Shown here: one piece after another, positions 39,585 to 48,532 of the stretch
How the letters are laid out: every line of letters starts with the position of its first letter
Numbering within the stretch: the first letter of the stretch is position 1
Source: Streptomyces radiopugnans
GTDB lineage: Bacteria > Actinomycetota > Actinomycetes > Streptomycetales > Streptomycetaceae
Length of the DNA stretch: 64,000 bases
Assembly (NCBI RefSeq): GCF_900110735.1
Contig: NZ_FOET01000004.1
Location: 186,001-250,000 of the forward strand
Direction: 5' to 3'
Notes under the pieces: generated by a model
What the model saw: only the letters and a program-made list of their open reading frames with translations
What the model was told of the DNA's origin: nothing
Database searches by the model: none
Position numbers and translations under genes: made by a program

Positions 39585-40778
39585 TCACGGCGGCTCCGTG
39601 CCCGCCGCCGCCCTCACCAGGGCGGTCAGCCCCCGGTGGACGGCGGGGTCGTCGCAGACCTGGTGGAGCCCGTGCAGGGCGAGCGCGCTCAGCCGCTCGA
39701 TCCGCCTCTCCACGGCCGCCCGCACCCCCAGCGCGGTCAGGACGTCGCGGAAGCGGGCGAGCCGCTGGGGGGTCAGCGTCCGGTCCCCCAGGCTCTCGCG
39801 CAGGACGGCGCGGGCCCCGGCGTCGCCGAGCGCCTCGGCGCGGGCCAGGGCGAGGGCGACCAGATAGGTGTTCTTGCCCTCCCGTACGTCGTCACCCACC
39901 GGTTTGCCCGTTCGCCGCGGGTCGCCGAAGACGCCGAGGAGGTCGTCGCGGAGCTGGAAGGCCAGCCCAGCCCGCCGGCCCGCCAGGCGCAGCGCGCCGA
40001 CCAGGGCGGGGGACGCGCCGCGCAGGACCGCGCCCAGTTGCAGGGGGCGTTCGGCGCTGTAGAGGGCGCTCTTGAGACAGGCCACGCGCAGCGCCGTCGG
40101 CGCCGAGAAGCCACCCTCGGCCTGGGTGTGCAGATCGAGGAACTGGCCGGCCACCATCTCCGTGCGCATCGCCCGCCACGGCTCCTGGACCCGCTGCCCG
40201 GCCGGCCCCTCCGGCAGCGCCTCGGCGAACATGTCGTCGGCCCAGGCCAGCGCGAGGTCGCCGGCGAGGGTCGCCATAGACGCCCCGTACGCCTCGGGGC
40301 TGCCGAGCATCCCCTCGCGCCGGTGGCGGCGGGCGAGGTCGACGTGGAGGGCCGGGCGGCCGCGGCGCAGCGCGGAGTCGTCCATCAGGTCGTCGTGGAT
40401 CAGCGCGCAGGCCTGGAGCAGTTCCAGGGCCCCGGCGAGCCGGAGGGCGGTGGCCTCGTCGCCGTCCCCCGGGCGCCCTCCGGCGGCGCGCCAGCCCCAC
40501 CACAGGAAGGCGGCGCGCGTCCGTTTGCCCCCGTGCAGCGCGAACCGTGTGACATCGGCGGCCGGCCGGGCGCGGAAGAGGCCGTCGAGGCCGCCGGCCT
40601 CCTCGCACCTGCGGTCGGTGTAGCGCCGCAGGGTCTCCTCGAGACCGCGGCGGAACTCGCCGTCGGGTCCTGTGGATTCGCCGCGGGCCGGGGAGGGCGG
40701 CAGGTCCGGTTCCGGCGGCCGCCCGTGGGCACCGCCGGAACCGTCACCGCCGCGGGCGCCGGGACCGGTCGCGGCCAT
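39585..40778 (-). CDS. Polyprenyl (geranylgeranyl-type) diphosphate synthase
   Basis: The 397-residue protein catalyses head-to-tail condensation of isopentenyl diphosphate with allylic diphosphates. The first aspartate-rich motif is LIHDDLMDDSALRRGRP and the second QLRDDLLGVFGD. GGKRTRAAFL and KNTYLVALALA supply the diphosphate-binding basic residues. A low-complexity Gly/Pro-rich segment of about 45 residues precedes the catalytic domain. The start ATG at 40778 follows a weak site (GCGGAACG). Product chain length cannot be told with certainty. No terpene or carotenoid genes lie beside it. Confidence 0.88.
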   Translation of the reverse strand: MAATGPGARGGDGSGGAHGRPPEPDLPPSPARGESTGPDGEFRRGLEETLRRYTDRRCEEAGGLDGLFRARPAADVTRFALHGGKRTRAAFLWWGWRAAGGRPGDGDEATALRLAGALELLQACALIHDDLMDDSALRRGRPALHVDLARRHRREGMLGSPEAYGASMATLAGDLALAWADDMFAEALPEGPAGQRVQEPWRAMRTEMVAGQFLDLHTQAEGGFSAPTALRVACLKSALYSAERPLQLGAVLRGASPALVGALRLAGRRAGLAFQLRDDLLGVFGDPRRTGKPVGDDVREGKNTYLVALALARAEALGDAGARAVLRESLGDRTLTPQRLARFRDVLTALGVRAAVERRIERLSALALHGLHQVCDDPAVHRGLTALVRAAAGTEPP

Positions 40779-40985
40779 CGGGCGTTCCGCACGAGGTCGC
40801 GCCCCGCCCGGCGGCGAGGCGGGGGCGCCTCGCCGGCCGGGGCGCGGGCGGGGTACGGCTGACGGGCATCGCGGCCTCCTCACCGTCGTCCTCGCCGCCG
40901 ATGTCCCGGGCACCGGGGACGGCGGGCAACGGGTGCCCTCCCCCGGCGGCGGGGAACCTCCGCCGCCGGGGGGCACGGGCGGGGC

Positions 40986-41675
40986 TCAGCCCCGGCCGGG
41001 CCGGCGGGCGAGCAGGCTGCCGTCGAGGTGGGCCAGCAGGTCCGCGGGGTTCTCGTAGACCTCCGCCGCGCCCGCCTCCTCCAGCTCCCGCCGGGTGATG
41101 CCGCCCGAGAGCACCCCCACGCAGGGCACGCCCGCCCGCTCGCACGCCGCCACGTCCCACACGGTGTCGCCGACGAAGACGGCCCGGTCCGGGGTGACCT
41201 GCGCGCCGTCGAGCGCGGAGCGCACCAGGTCGGGCGCGGGTTTGCTGGCCTCCACGTCATCGGAGCTGGTCGCGGCGGTCACCGCCTCGTCCGCGCCCAC
41301 CGCGCGCCGCATCGCCTCCAGTTCGTCGCCGCGCGCGGAGCTGGCCAGGACGACCGTCCAGCCGCGGTCGGCGCAGGCCCTCAGCAGTTCGGCCGCTCCG
41401 TCCAGCGGGGCCAGCCTCGGCCAGTACTCGGCGTACAGGGTGTGGTGGGCGGCGCTGACGGCGGCGGCCTCGTCCGGATCGTGGTCCTCACCGAGGAACC
41501 GGGCGAGGAGCTGGTCGCTTCCCATGCCGATGGTCCGGTGGATCACCGACATCGGCACCCGGCGGCCCGACTGCCGCAGCGCCTCCCACCAGGCCACGGT
41601 GTGCAGATAGGTGGTGTCCACCAGGGTGCCGTCCACATCGAAGAGCACGGCCCTTCCCGTTCCGTCGCCGCTCAT
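40986..41675 (-). CDS. HAD-superfamily phosphatase (phosphoglycolate phosphatase-like)
   Basis: The 229-residue enzyme has all four HAD motifs: FDVDGTLVDT (nucleophile Asp), VLASSARGDE (motif II Ser), SKPAPDLVRSAL (motif III Lys) and FVGDTVWDVAACERAG (motif IV). The alpha-helical cap (residues about 20-90) is of the PGP/beta-phosphoglucomutase type. Substrate is unknown. GGAAAGG lies upstream of the ATG. A GGGTAA hexamer about 50 nt upstream could be a stress-sigma -10 box, but no matching -35 was found. Confidence 0.87.
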   Translation of the reverse strand: MSGDGTGRAVLFDVDGTLVDTTYLHTVAWWEALRQSGRRVPMSVIHRTIGMGSDQLLARFLGEDHDPDEAAAVSAAHHTLYAEYWPRLAPLDGAAELLRACADRGWTVVLASSARGDELEAMRRAVGADEAVTAATSSDDVEASKPAPDLVRSALDGAQVTPDRAVFVGDTVWDVAACERAGVPCVGVLSGGITRRELEEAGAAEVYENPADLLAHLDGSLLARRPGRG

Positions 41676-41756
41676 CCGCAGCCCCTTTCCGCCGGTCGGC
41701 CTCCCGAGAGGCGTCTTCCCGGTTACCCCCGAACTCCCCGGCCATGGGGCGCGTGA

Positions 41757-42737
41757 TCACCCGGACGGGGGTGTGCTCACCGCCCCCTGGGCCCCGTCCC
41801 CGGCGGCCCACCGCCGGTGGCACTCCCAGGCGGACAGCGTGCGCCGGCTGGTGAAGCGGCGTGCGCGGCCGGTGATGGGGTCTGTGAACTCCAGTGACCT
41901 GGCCAGCAGTTGGAGAGGGCGGCAGAAGTCGTCCGGGGCGGGGTCGGTGACCGCCGGATAGACCGGGTCGCCCAGGACGGGGATGCCCAGGGAACTCATG
42001 TGCAGGCGCAGCTGGTGGGTGCGGCCGGTCACCGGCACCAGCCGGTAGCGGCCGAGTCCGCCGCGGTGCTCCAGCAGTTCTACGCGGCTGGCGCTGTTGG
42101 GCTCCCCCGGCACCTCCCGCGCGGCGATGACCCCGCGCTCCTTGACGATCCGGCTGCGCACCGTGCGCGGCAGCGCGAGGCCCGGGTCGTGGGGCGCCAC
42201 GGCCTCGTACTCCTTGCGCACCCGCCGGCCCTGGAAGAGGCCCTGGTAGGCGGCGCGGTGCTCGGGGCGGACGGTGAACATCACCACGCCCGCGGTGAGC
42301 CGGTCCAGCCGGTGCGCCGGGCTGAGCGCGGGCAGCCCCAGGTCGCGGCGGAGCCGGGCCAGCGCGGTCTCGGTGACGTGGCGGCCGCGCGGTGTGGTGG
42401 CCAGGAAGTGCGGCTTGTCCGCGACGACCAGGACGTCGTCGCGGTACAGCACCTCCACCGCGTACGGCACCGGCGCCTCCTGCGGCAGCTCCCGGTGGAA
42501 CCACAGGTAGGCACCCGGCCGGTACGGGGCGGCGGGCGCCAGCGGGCCGTCCGCGCACCAGACGGCGCCCTCGCGCAGCATGGCGTCGATCAGGGCGGGC
42601 GCCACCGCGGGCAGCCGGTCGACCAGGTGGTCCCGGACCGTCTCCCAGCGGCCGTCCTCGGGCAGCCTGAGGCGGACGGGATCGATCCCGTGGCGCTGCG
42701 GCAGGGGGGAGGGCGGCACCGGGCGTCTGCGTCTCAT
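41757..42737 (-). CDS. RluA-family pseudouridine synthase
   Basis: The 326-residue enzyme isomerises uridine to pseudouridine in RNA. The catalytic Asp is in HRLDRLTAGVV. Other family motifs are VVADKPHFLATTP, GRTHQLRLHMSSLGIPVLGDPVYP and the RRFTSRRTL end. The N-terminal 60 residues (ETVRDHLVDRL...) may form a small S4-like RNA-binding part. TAGGCT lies 9 nt before the ATG at 42737, so the leader is very short. The target site on tRNA or rRNA cannot be assigned. Confidence 0.9.
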   Translation of the reverse strand: MRRRRPVPPSPLPQRHGIDPVRLRLPEDGRWETVRDHLVDRLPAVAPALIDAMLREGAVWCADGPLAPAAPYRPGAYLWFHRELPQEAPVPYAVEVLYRDDVLVVADKPHFLATTPRGRHVTETALARLRRDLGLPALSPAHRLDRLTAGVVMFTVRPEHRAAYQGLFQGRRVRKEYEAVAPHDPGLALPRTVRSRIVKERGVIAAREVPGEPNSASRVELLEHRGGLGRYRLVPVTGRTHQLRLHMSSLGIPVLGDPVYPAVTDPAPDDFCRPLQLLARSLEFTDPITGRARRFTSRRTLSAWECHRRWAAGDGAQGAVSTPPSG

Positions 42738-42853
42738 CTCGGGGGCAAGCCTAGTGCCGTGCGGTACCGGGACGGCCGGGCGCCCGGTCCGGCCGCCGGG
42801 GCGGGCCGCCGTAGGATCGGGGCGACCGTCCACGCCCCTTCCCGGAGGTGCCG

Positions 42854-43393
42854 GTGTCCCCCGACCAGAGCCCCCGCGTCCTGACCGACCTCGACGACCG
42901 CATCGCGCGGGCGGCGCCGGACGAGGGCGGGGCGCTGTGGCGGCTGGCCGAGTCCGGACGGCAGCTCGACGCGAACCTGGTGCGCCTGCCGCCGGGGGCG
43001 TCCGTCGGCGAGCACGCCGAGAACGATCTGGACGTCCTGCTGCTCGTGGTCGCCGGCGGCGGGGAGGTGGAGGACGGCTCCGGCGGGCGCCGGGCGCTCG
43101 CCCCCAAGGCCCTGGTGTGGCTGCCGCGCACCTCGCGGCGGGCCCTGCGGGCGGGCCCGGACGGCCTGGTCTACCTGACCGTCCACCGCCGGCGGCCCGG
43201 CATGACCGTCGGCGCGCGCCCGTCCTCCGTGGAGCGCGCCGCTCCCGGCGGGGAGGAGGGCGGTGACGAGGGCGGCGAGGGCCCGTGCATGCTGGACCGG
43301 GTCTGCCCCGCCTGCGGCCGGATGAACGAGCGGGCGGACTCGGGCGTCTGCGAGCGGTGCGGCGAGCCGCTGCCGTCGCCGGGGACCGCGTAG
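42854..43393 (+). CDS. Cupin-fold protein with C-terminal zinc ribbon
   Basis: The 179-residue protein has a small cupin domain (about 30-115, ANLVRLPPGASVGEHAENDLDVLLLVVAGGGEV). Most of the family's metal-binding histidines are missing, so it may bind a ligand without a metal. A Gly/Glu-rich linker leads to a C-terminal zinc ribbon CPAC...CERC (about 150-172). The GTG at 42854 is chosen because GGAGG is 5 nt upstream; a GTG at 42848 overlaps that site. The cupin-ribbon pairing suggests a regulatory or nucleic-acid contact. Function unknown. Confidence 0.72.
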   Translation: MSPDQSPRVLTDLDDRIARAAPDEGGALWRLAESGRQLDANLVRLPPGASVGEHAENDLDVLLLVVAGGGEVEDGSGGRRALAPKALVWLPRTSRRALRAGPDGLVYLTVHRRRPGMTVGARPSSVERAAPGGEEGGDEGGEGPCMLDRVCPACGRMNERADSGVCERCGEPLPSPGTA

Positions 43394-43448
43394 GCGCCCC
43401 GGCTCGCGGGACCCGCCCCGCCGCCCCGCTTTCCCGGTCAGCGCCCGG

Positions 43449-43562
43449 TCAGCGCCCTTGGCAGCTGTAGAGGAGCAGAAGCAGGAGGGCCGTACCGGCC
43501 AGGCTGACCAGCAGGGAGCCCAGGCACCCGGTGCGGTTGGAGAAGAAGACGAACACGGTCAC
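43449..43562 (-). CDS. Small membrane protein, 37 aa
   Basis: The GTG-started 37-residue peptide reads MTVFVFFSNRTGCLGSLLVS and continues with a Leu-rich helix to YSCQGR. The FSNRxGCLGSLxxS beginning and single helix are a recurrent small membrane protein type in streptomycetes. The ribosome site is weak. An exact 11-bp tandem duplication (43436-43457) covers its stop codon. Confidence 0.65.
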   Translation of the reverse strand: MTVFVFFSNRTGCLGSLLVSLAGTALLLLLLYSCQGR

Positions 43563-43635
43563 CGTCTCAGGGATCGTCGCGCGGGCGCCCCGGCGGGTGC
43601 CGGGGCACCGGGCCGGTGGCCGGCACCGCCCCTGC

Positions 43636-44046
43636 TCACGTGTGCCCCGAGCTGCCCGCGAAAAGCACCCGGGCGAGTTCGTCGTCCAGTGAGGGGCGGA
43701 TCTTCGCCGAGCACGCCCCGCCGGTGGCCTCGTCGACCACCTCGATCACGCAGCGGGCCTCGTGCATGGCCTTGGGGCGGTCGGCCGAGGCGCGCTGCGC
43801 GACGCGGTCGAAGAACTCCTGGGGGCTCATCCGCATGCCCGAGGCCGGCTCGTCGGGCGCGTACGCCACCCTGCGCAGATGCTCGCCGATCTCGCGTGGG
43901 AGCTGAGCGGCCAGCTTCTCCGCGACCGTGGCCGGGACTCGTTCCGCGAGGGTCTCCAGGCTGGCCCGGGTGGCGGTCTCGGCCGCGCCGGGGTTGTCCA
44001 GCCGGGCACGCGCCTGTACCTGTCCGAGGAAGGTGTCGTACCGCAT
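43636..44046 (-). CDS. DUF2267 family protein
   Basis: The 136-residue protein begins MRYDTFLGQVQARARLDN and continues ATRASLETLAERV and AAQLPREIGEHLRRV, the DUF2267 helical pattern. The second half (MSPQEFFDRVAQRAS..., ARCVIEVVDEATGG) repeats the helix arrangement. DUF2267 proteins appear in stress regions of actinobacteria with hibernation factors and Usp proteins; the role is unknown. ATG at 44046 has GAGG 5 nt upstream, better than the GTG at 44052. Confidence 0.85.
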   Translation of the reverse strand: MRYDTFLGQVQARARLDNPGAAETATRASLETLAERVPATVAEKLAAQLPREIGEHLRRVAYAPDEPASGMRMSPQEFFDRVAQRASADRPKAMHEARCVIEVVDEATGGACSAKIRPSLDDELARVLFAGSSGHT

Positions 44047-44202
44047 GGTCACCTCGTCCCTTCTTCGCTGACCCAGCCCCGGTACCCGGGCGAAATGGGA
44101 GGAAACACCCGTTCGGCGGCTCCGGGGGCGGCTCGGGTCCGGCCCCGGTGACGGGTTCGGGTCGGGGCCGGACCGGAGCCTTCACCGGGGCGGGCAGCCG
44201 TG

Positions 44203-46473
44203 TCAGGAACCGCCGCAGACGGTGTCCGGCACGGCCGGGGACCCGGCGGCCGTGAAGCCGAACGTCGCCGAGCCGTCGGGGGCCAGCCGCGCGTTCCAGG
44301 CCGCGCCGGTGGCGATCACGGTGTCGCCGGAGCGGGTGAGCGTGGCGTTCCAGACGCTGCCGACCGTGAACCCGCCCTGCGGGGTCCAGCGCACCTGCCA
44401 GCCGTCGACGGGTGCGGAGCCGTTGTTGCGCACCGTCACCTCGGCCTGGAAACCGCCCGACCACTGGTTGACGACCCGGTAGTCGGCGGTGCACAGCGCC
44501 TGTCCGGGGCCGCCCGGCTCACCGGGCTCCTCCGGTTCCTCCGGCTCGCCGGGCTCCTCCGGGCCGGCGTCGGTGTAGGTGAGTCCGTACCCGTAGGGGA
44601 ACAGCGCGTCCTTGCCGTCGCCGTCGTTGACCGGCTGCTGGCCGGCGGACCGCATCCAGGTCACCGGGAGCTTCCCCGTCGGCGCGTGGCCGCCGTAGAG
44701 CACGTCGGCCACCCCCGCGCCCTCGGTGCCCGGCAGCCAGGAGGCGAGCAGCGCGTCCCAGCCGTCGAGCTGCCCCGCGATGTCCAGCGGACGGCCGGAG
44801 ACGAGCACGACCACGACGGGCACTCCGGAGGCCTTGAGCCGCGAGAGGGTGGTCAGGTCCTCCTGGTCCAGGCCCATCGAGCCGGGCCGGTCGCCCTCCA
44901 TCTCCGCGTACGGCCTCTCGCCGACCACGGCCACGGCCACGTCGTAGGAGCCGTCGATGCCGTTGCCGTAGCGGTCGTAGGCGACCTTCGAGGGGTCCGA
45001 CGCCGCGGCCCGCATGCCCTCCAGGATGGTGGTGCCCGGTGTGATGTCACCGCTGGATCCCTGCCAGGTGATGGTCCAGCCGCCGCTCTGGTTGCCGATG
45101 TCGTCGGCGTTCTTCCCCGCCACGAAGACCTTCGCCGACTCGGCCAGCGGCAGCAGCCCGCCGGAGTTCTTCAGCAGCACCTGGGACTTGCGCACCGCCT
45201 CCCGGGCGAGTTCGCGGTGGGCGGCGGAGCCGATCGTGGAGGTGTAGGAGCGGTCGGTGTAGGGGTTCTCGAACAGACCCAGCTCGAACTTCTTCGCCAG
45301 GATGCGGCGGTTGGCGTCGTCGACGCGCTCCATCGGCACCCGTCCGGCCCGCACCTCGCCGCGCAGCAGCTCGATGAACCTGCGGTAGTCGTGGGGCACC
45401 ATCACCATGTCGATGCCGGCGTTCACCGCGTCGCGGACCTCGGAGGCGGTGAAGCCCTCCCGCCCGTCGAGCTGGTCCACGCCCGCCCAGTCGGACACCA
45501 CGAAGCCGGTGAAGCCCAGTTCGCCCTTGAGGACGTCGGTGATCAGGTAGCGGTGGCCGTGCAGCTTCGCGCCGTTCCAGCTGCTGTAGGAGACCATCAC
45601 CGAGCCCACGCCCCGCTCCACCGCCTCGCGGAACGGCGGCAGGTGGATCGCGCGCAGCTCGGCCTCGCTCAGCTCGGTGTTCCCCTGGTCGTCGCCGCCG
45701 GTGGTGCCGCCGTCGCCGATGTAGTGCTTGGCGGTGGCCAGGATCGAGCCGGGGGCGTCGAGCGAGGCGCCCTGGAGGCCGTCGATCAGCGACGTCATCG
45801 CACCGGGCAGTTCGGGCGTCTCGCCGAAGGACTCGTAGGTGCGCCCCCAGCGGTCGTCGCGGGCCACGCACAGGCAGGGCGCGAAGGTCCAGTCGACACC
45901 GGTGCCGGAGACCTCCTCGGCGGTGGCGCGCCCGATCCGCTCCACCAGTCCGGGATCGCGGGTGGCGCCGAGCCCGATGTTGTGGGGGAAGATCGTCGCC
46001 CCGCGCACGTTGTTGTGGCCGTGGACGGCGTCCACGCCGTAGATCATGGGGATGCCCAGCGGGGTGGACAGCGCGGTGCGCTGGAAGGAGTCGTACATCT
46101 CCGCCCACGCCTGGGGGGTGTTGGGGGTGGGGACGGAGCCGCCGCCGGACAGGACGGAGCCGATGCGGTAGGCCGCCAGGTCCGACCGCGTCTCCAGCGC
46201 GCTCCGGTCGACCTGGGTCATCTGGCCGATCTTGTCGTCCAGGGACATGCGGGACAGCAGGTCCTCGACTCGGTCGTCCACCGGCAGTGCCGGGTCCTCG
46301 TAGGCGGGCGGCGCGTCGGCCGACGCCGCGGCGGGTGTGCCGTTCAGACTGCAGGCCACCATCAGGCTCACCGCCGCTCCCGCGGTCAGCCGCCGGAGCC
46401 GCCCGCGTAACGCGGTGCCGGCCGGTGTCCGTCCCGTCCGCTGTCCGGGGGTCCCTCTCGTCGTCCGTCTCAT
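44203..46473 (-). CDS. Secreted GH3 beta-glucosidase with C-terminal CBM2
   Basis: The 756-residue exported enzyme releases glucose from cello-oligosaccharides. A signal region covers about 1-52; MVACS near residue 41 could be a weak lipobox. The GH3 catalytic (alpha/beta)8 domain carries the nucleophile Asp328 in GFVVSDWAG and KHYIGDGGT. The second GH3 domain follows (LLKNSGGLLPL, VVVLVSGRPLDI, PYGYGLTYT). An acidic Pro-Glu linker leads to a family 2 cellulose-binding module (about 665-756; CTADYRV...TVCGGS, conserved Trp and end cysteines). It is transcribed in the same direction as the GH6 gene and separated from it by a terminator-like hairpin. Confidence 0.92.
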   Translation of the reverse strand: MRRTTRGTPGQRTGRTPAGTALRGRLRRLTAGAAVSLMVACSLNGTPAAASADAPPAYEDPALPVDDRVEDLLSRMSLDDKIGQMTQVDRSALETRSDLAAYRIGSVLSGGGSVPTPNTPQAWAEMYDSFQRTALSTPLGIPMIYGVDAVHGHNNVRGATIFPHNIGLGATRDPGLVERIGRATAEEVSGTGVDWTFAPCLCVARDDRWGRTYESFGETPELPGAMTSLIDGLQGASLDAPGSILATAKHYIGDGGTTGGDDQGNTELSEAELRAIHLPPFREAVERGVGSVMVSYSSWNGAKLHGHRYLITDVLKGELGFTGFVVSDWAGVDQLDGREGFTASEVRDAVNAGIDMVMVPHDYRRFIELLRGEVRAGRVPMERVDDANRRILAKKFELGLFENPYTDRSYTSTIGSAAHRELAREAVRKSQVLLKNSGGLLPLAESAKVFVAGKNADDIGNQSGGWTITWQGSSGDITPGTTILEGMRAAASDPSKVAYDRYGNGIDGSYDVAVAVVGERPYAEMEGDRPGSMGLDQEDLTTLSRLKASGVPVVVVLVSGRPLDIAGQLDGWDALLASWLPGTEGAGVADVLYGGHAPTGKLPVTWMRSAGQQPVNDGDGKDALFPYGYGLTYTDAGPEEPGEPEEPEEPGEPGGPGQALCTADYRVVNQWSGGFQAEVTVRNNGSAPVDGWQVRWTPQGGFTVGSVWNATLTRSGDTVIATGAAWNARLAPDGSATFGFTAAGSPAVPDTVCGGS

Positions 46474-46560
46474 CGCGGTGCCGTCCTTCCGGTGGGGCCG
46501 CGCTCTGGACACGCGGTCTGTGGGGGGCTTCCGGCCCCGGCCGGTGGCCACCGGGCCGGA

Positions 46561-46597
46561 CGTCCGGCCCCGGCGGAGGAGACACCGGGGCCGGACG
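46561..46597 (-). terminator. Hairpin between GH6 and GH3 genes
   Basis: A 13-bp perfect stem with an 11-nt loop, about 100 nt after the GH6 stop codon. Confidence 0.65.
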
Positions 46598-46696
46598 CGG
46601 AGCCGGTTCGGCGGCGCGCCCTCATCGCGCCGCCGGACCGGGGGTTCCCGACCGGGACTCCAGGCGCGGGGAGCCTTCCGGACGGGTGGTCGTGGT

Positions 46697-47905
46697 TCAG
46701 GGGCGCAGCGGCGGCTCCGCGTTGCGCACCAGTTCCAGCGCCTGCTCCGGGAACCACTGGCCGGCCGCCGGATCGACCATGCCGCGCGCGGGGTCCTGGG
46801 GCCCCTCGGTGCCGCGCAGGCACAGGCCGTCCGACTCGCCGGGGATCTTGATCCACAGGCGGGCGTCGTGCAGCGGGTCGCCGGTGCGGGTGGTCGGCCG
46901 CGCGCCCAGGCCGCGGTCCGGCGGGTTGCACCACTCCTGCGGGTCCGGGTACAGGCCCGCCGGAGCCGTCCACGGCCCCTTGCCGTTGCGGCTGGTGTCG
47001 GTGACGAAGTGGGGCTGGTCGGACGGGTCCGCGGTGACGTTCTCGTCCAGCCAGGCCTGGGCGTCGTTCCTGTCCGACCACTGGTCGGGGCAGGAGGCCG
47101 CGTCGCCGCCGCCCTGGACGTACTCCACGCAGCCGGACACCAGCTTGCCGTACCAGGCCAGTTCTTCGTCGGCCCGGTAGTTGGAGGCGTTGAGGTAGAA
47201 GCCGGCGGTCCGCTCGATCCCGGCCTCGACCAGCCGGGGCGCGATGGAGCCGACGCCGTGCCAGCCGCTGTGTCCGGCGTCGAGGTAGACGGTGGCGCCG
47301 GGCCGGGCCGAGAGGGTCTCGACGGCGTAGCGGATCTCCGCGTAGCGGGCGGCGGTCAGGGTGCCCTCGTCATCGTCCTGGCCGCAGTCGGAGGGCAGCA
47401 GGGCGAGGGAGTCGGGCTCCAGGACGATCAGCGCCCTCCTGCCGCCGAGGCCCCTGGCGACCTCGTCGATCCAGGCCTTGTACTCGGCGGTGTTCGCCGC
47501 GCCGCCCGCCGAGTACTGCGAGCAGTCGCGCCCGGGGACGTTGTAGAGGGCCAGCACCGGCAGGGCGCCCTTGCGCGCGGCGTCCCGCACGATGCGGGCC
47601 ACCTCCTGCCGGATGCGGCTGTCGTCCCCGTTCCCGTTGAGCCAGACGGCCTGGGGGGTGGTCACCATCCGGGCGATGCCGGCGGCGTCCCGGTACTCCC
47701 CCGCCTCCACCAGTTCCCCGATCTGCGTGTACGCGTCGGGGTTGGCCGGCGGTACGTACAGGCGCTCTCCGCCCCGTCCCCGCTTCTCCGCCCCCTCCGC
47801 GGCCCGGTCGGCGGCCCCGGCCGTCCCGGCGGCCCCGGCGACCAGTGCCAGCGCGGCGGCGGCTGCGGCCGCTGCGATGACGGTTCCTCTTCTGCGTCTG
47901 CGCAC
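46697..47905 (-). CDS. Secreted GH6 cellulase (endoglucanase/cellobiohydrolase)
   Basis: The 402-residue enzyme cleaves beta-1,4-glucan with inversion. Residues 1-35 are a signal peptide with five Arg at the N-terminus. The two GH6 signatures are present: YNVPGRDCSQYSAGG (Asp127) and VLEPDSLALL (Asp165, catalytic acid). The C-terminal WIKIPGESDG loop with its Asp is also intact. It has no carbohydrate-binding module. GTG start follows CAGGAG by 8-9 nt. A perfect CebR box lies 64 nt upstream, so cellobiose should derepress it. Confidence 0.93.
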   Translation of the reverse strand: MRRRRRGTVIAAAAAAAALALVAGAAGTAGAADRAAEGAEKRGRGGERLYVPPANPDAYTQIGELVEAGEYRDAAGIARMVTTPQAVWLNGNGDDSRIRQEVARIVRDAARKGALPVLALYNVPGRDCSQYSAGGAANTAEYKAWIDEVARGLGGRRALIVLEPDSLALLPSDCGQDDDEGTLTAARYAEIRYAVETLSARPGATVYLDAGHSGWHGVGSIAPRLVEAGIERTAGFYLNASNYRADEELAWYGKLVSGCVEYVQGGGDAASCPDQWSDRNDAQAWLDENVTADPSDQPHFVTDTSRNGKGPWTAPAGLYPDPQEWCNPPDRGLGARPTTRTGDPLHDARLWIKIPGESDGLCLRGTEGPQDPARGMVDPAAGQWFPEQALELVRNAEPPLRP

Positions 47906-47968
47906 GTTCCCGGCTCCTGACGTGGGCGGTCCGACGGAGCACTCACCGGCGGCACGGCCCGCCGCTTG

Positions 47969-47984
47969 ATGGGAGCGCTCCCAT
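47969..47984. promoter_or_regulatory. CebR operator upstream of GH6 cellulase gene
   Basis: ATGGGAGCGCTCCCAT is a perfect 16-nt palindrome containing the full CebR consensus TGGGAGCGCTCCCA, 64 nt before the GH6 start codon. Confidence 0.85.
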
Positions 47985-48157
47985 GCTCGCTGCCAGACCT
48001 TCCTCCCGTCAGCGCCGCCCGTCAAGACCCCCGCCCGGTTTTTCCGCGGAGCCCGCCGCGCCCCGCACCCCGCACCAGGGGCTTTGGTTGCGGAGGCGAA
48101 GGGCGAGGGCGGCGGCGGAGCACCCGCCGCGCGGCGCCCTCCTCTAGAGTCGGAGGC

Positions 48158-48532
48158 ATGGCTGCAGACGAGGCGAGCGTAAGGATCGACAGCTGGATCT
48201 GGTCCGTCCGGCTCACCAAGACACGTTCGATGGCCGCCGACGCCTGCCGCGGGGGCCACGTCCGCATCAACGGGGACCGCGTGAAGGCCTCCCACCCTGT
48301 GCGCCCCGGCGACGAGGTGCGGCTGCGCCATCTGGGCCGCGACCGGATCGTCGTCGTCACGCGCCTGGTGCGCAAGCGGGTCGGCGCCGCCGTCGCGGCG
48401 GAGTGCTTCGTCGACAACAGCCCGCCCCCGCCCCCGCGCGAGTACACCGCCCCGGCGGCCCGGCGCGACCGCGGCGCCGGCCGCCCGACCAAGCGCGAGC
48501 GGCGCGAGATCGAGCGGCTGCGCGGTCGCTGA
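48158..48532 (+). CDS. S4-domain RNA-binding protein (Hsp15-like)
   Basis: The 124-residue protein has an N-terminal S4 domain (RIDSWIWSVRLTKTRSMAADACRGGHVRINGDRVK) like the heat-shock protein Hsp15 that rescues stalled 50S subunits. A beta strand pair and a basic C-terminal helix (GRPTKRERREIERLRG) follow. TAGAGT lies 7 nt before the ATG and GGAGG just 2-3 nt before it. A strong terminator follows. It is divergent from the GH6 gene. Confidence 0.87.
   Translation: MAADEASVRIDSWIWSVRLTKTRSMAADACRGGHVRINGDRVKASHPVRPGDEVRLRHLGRDRIVVVTRLVRKRVGAAVAAECFVDNSPPPPPREYTAPAARRDRGAGRPTKRERREIERLRGR

Noticed and set aside
41715..41735. Stress sigma factor promoter (GGGTAA) before the HAD phosphatase gene
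   Set aside because: The -10-like hexamer is present on the minus strand but no GnnT-type -35 element at 14-16 nt was found.
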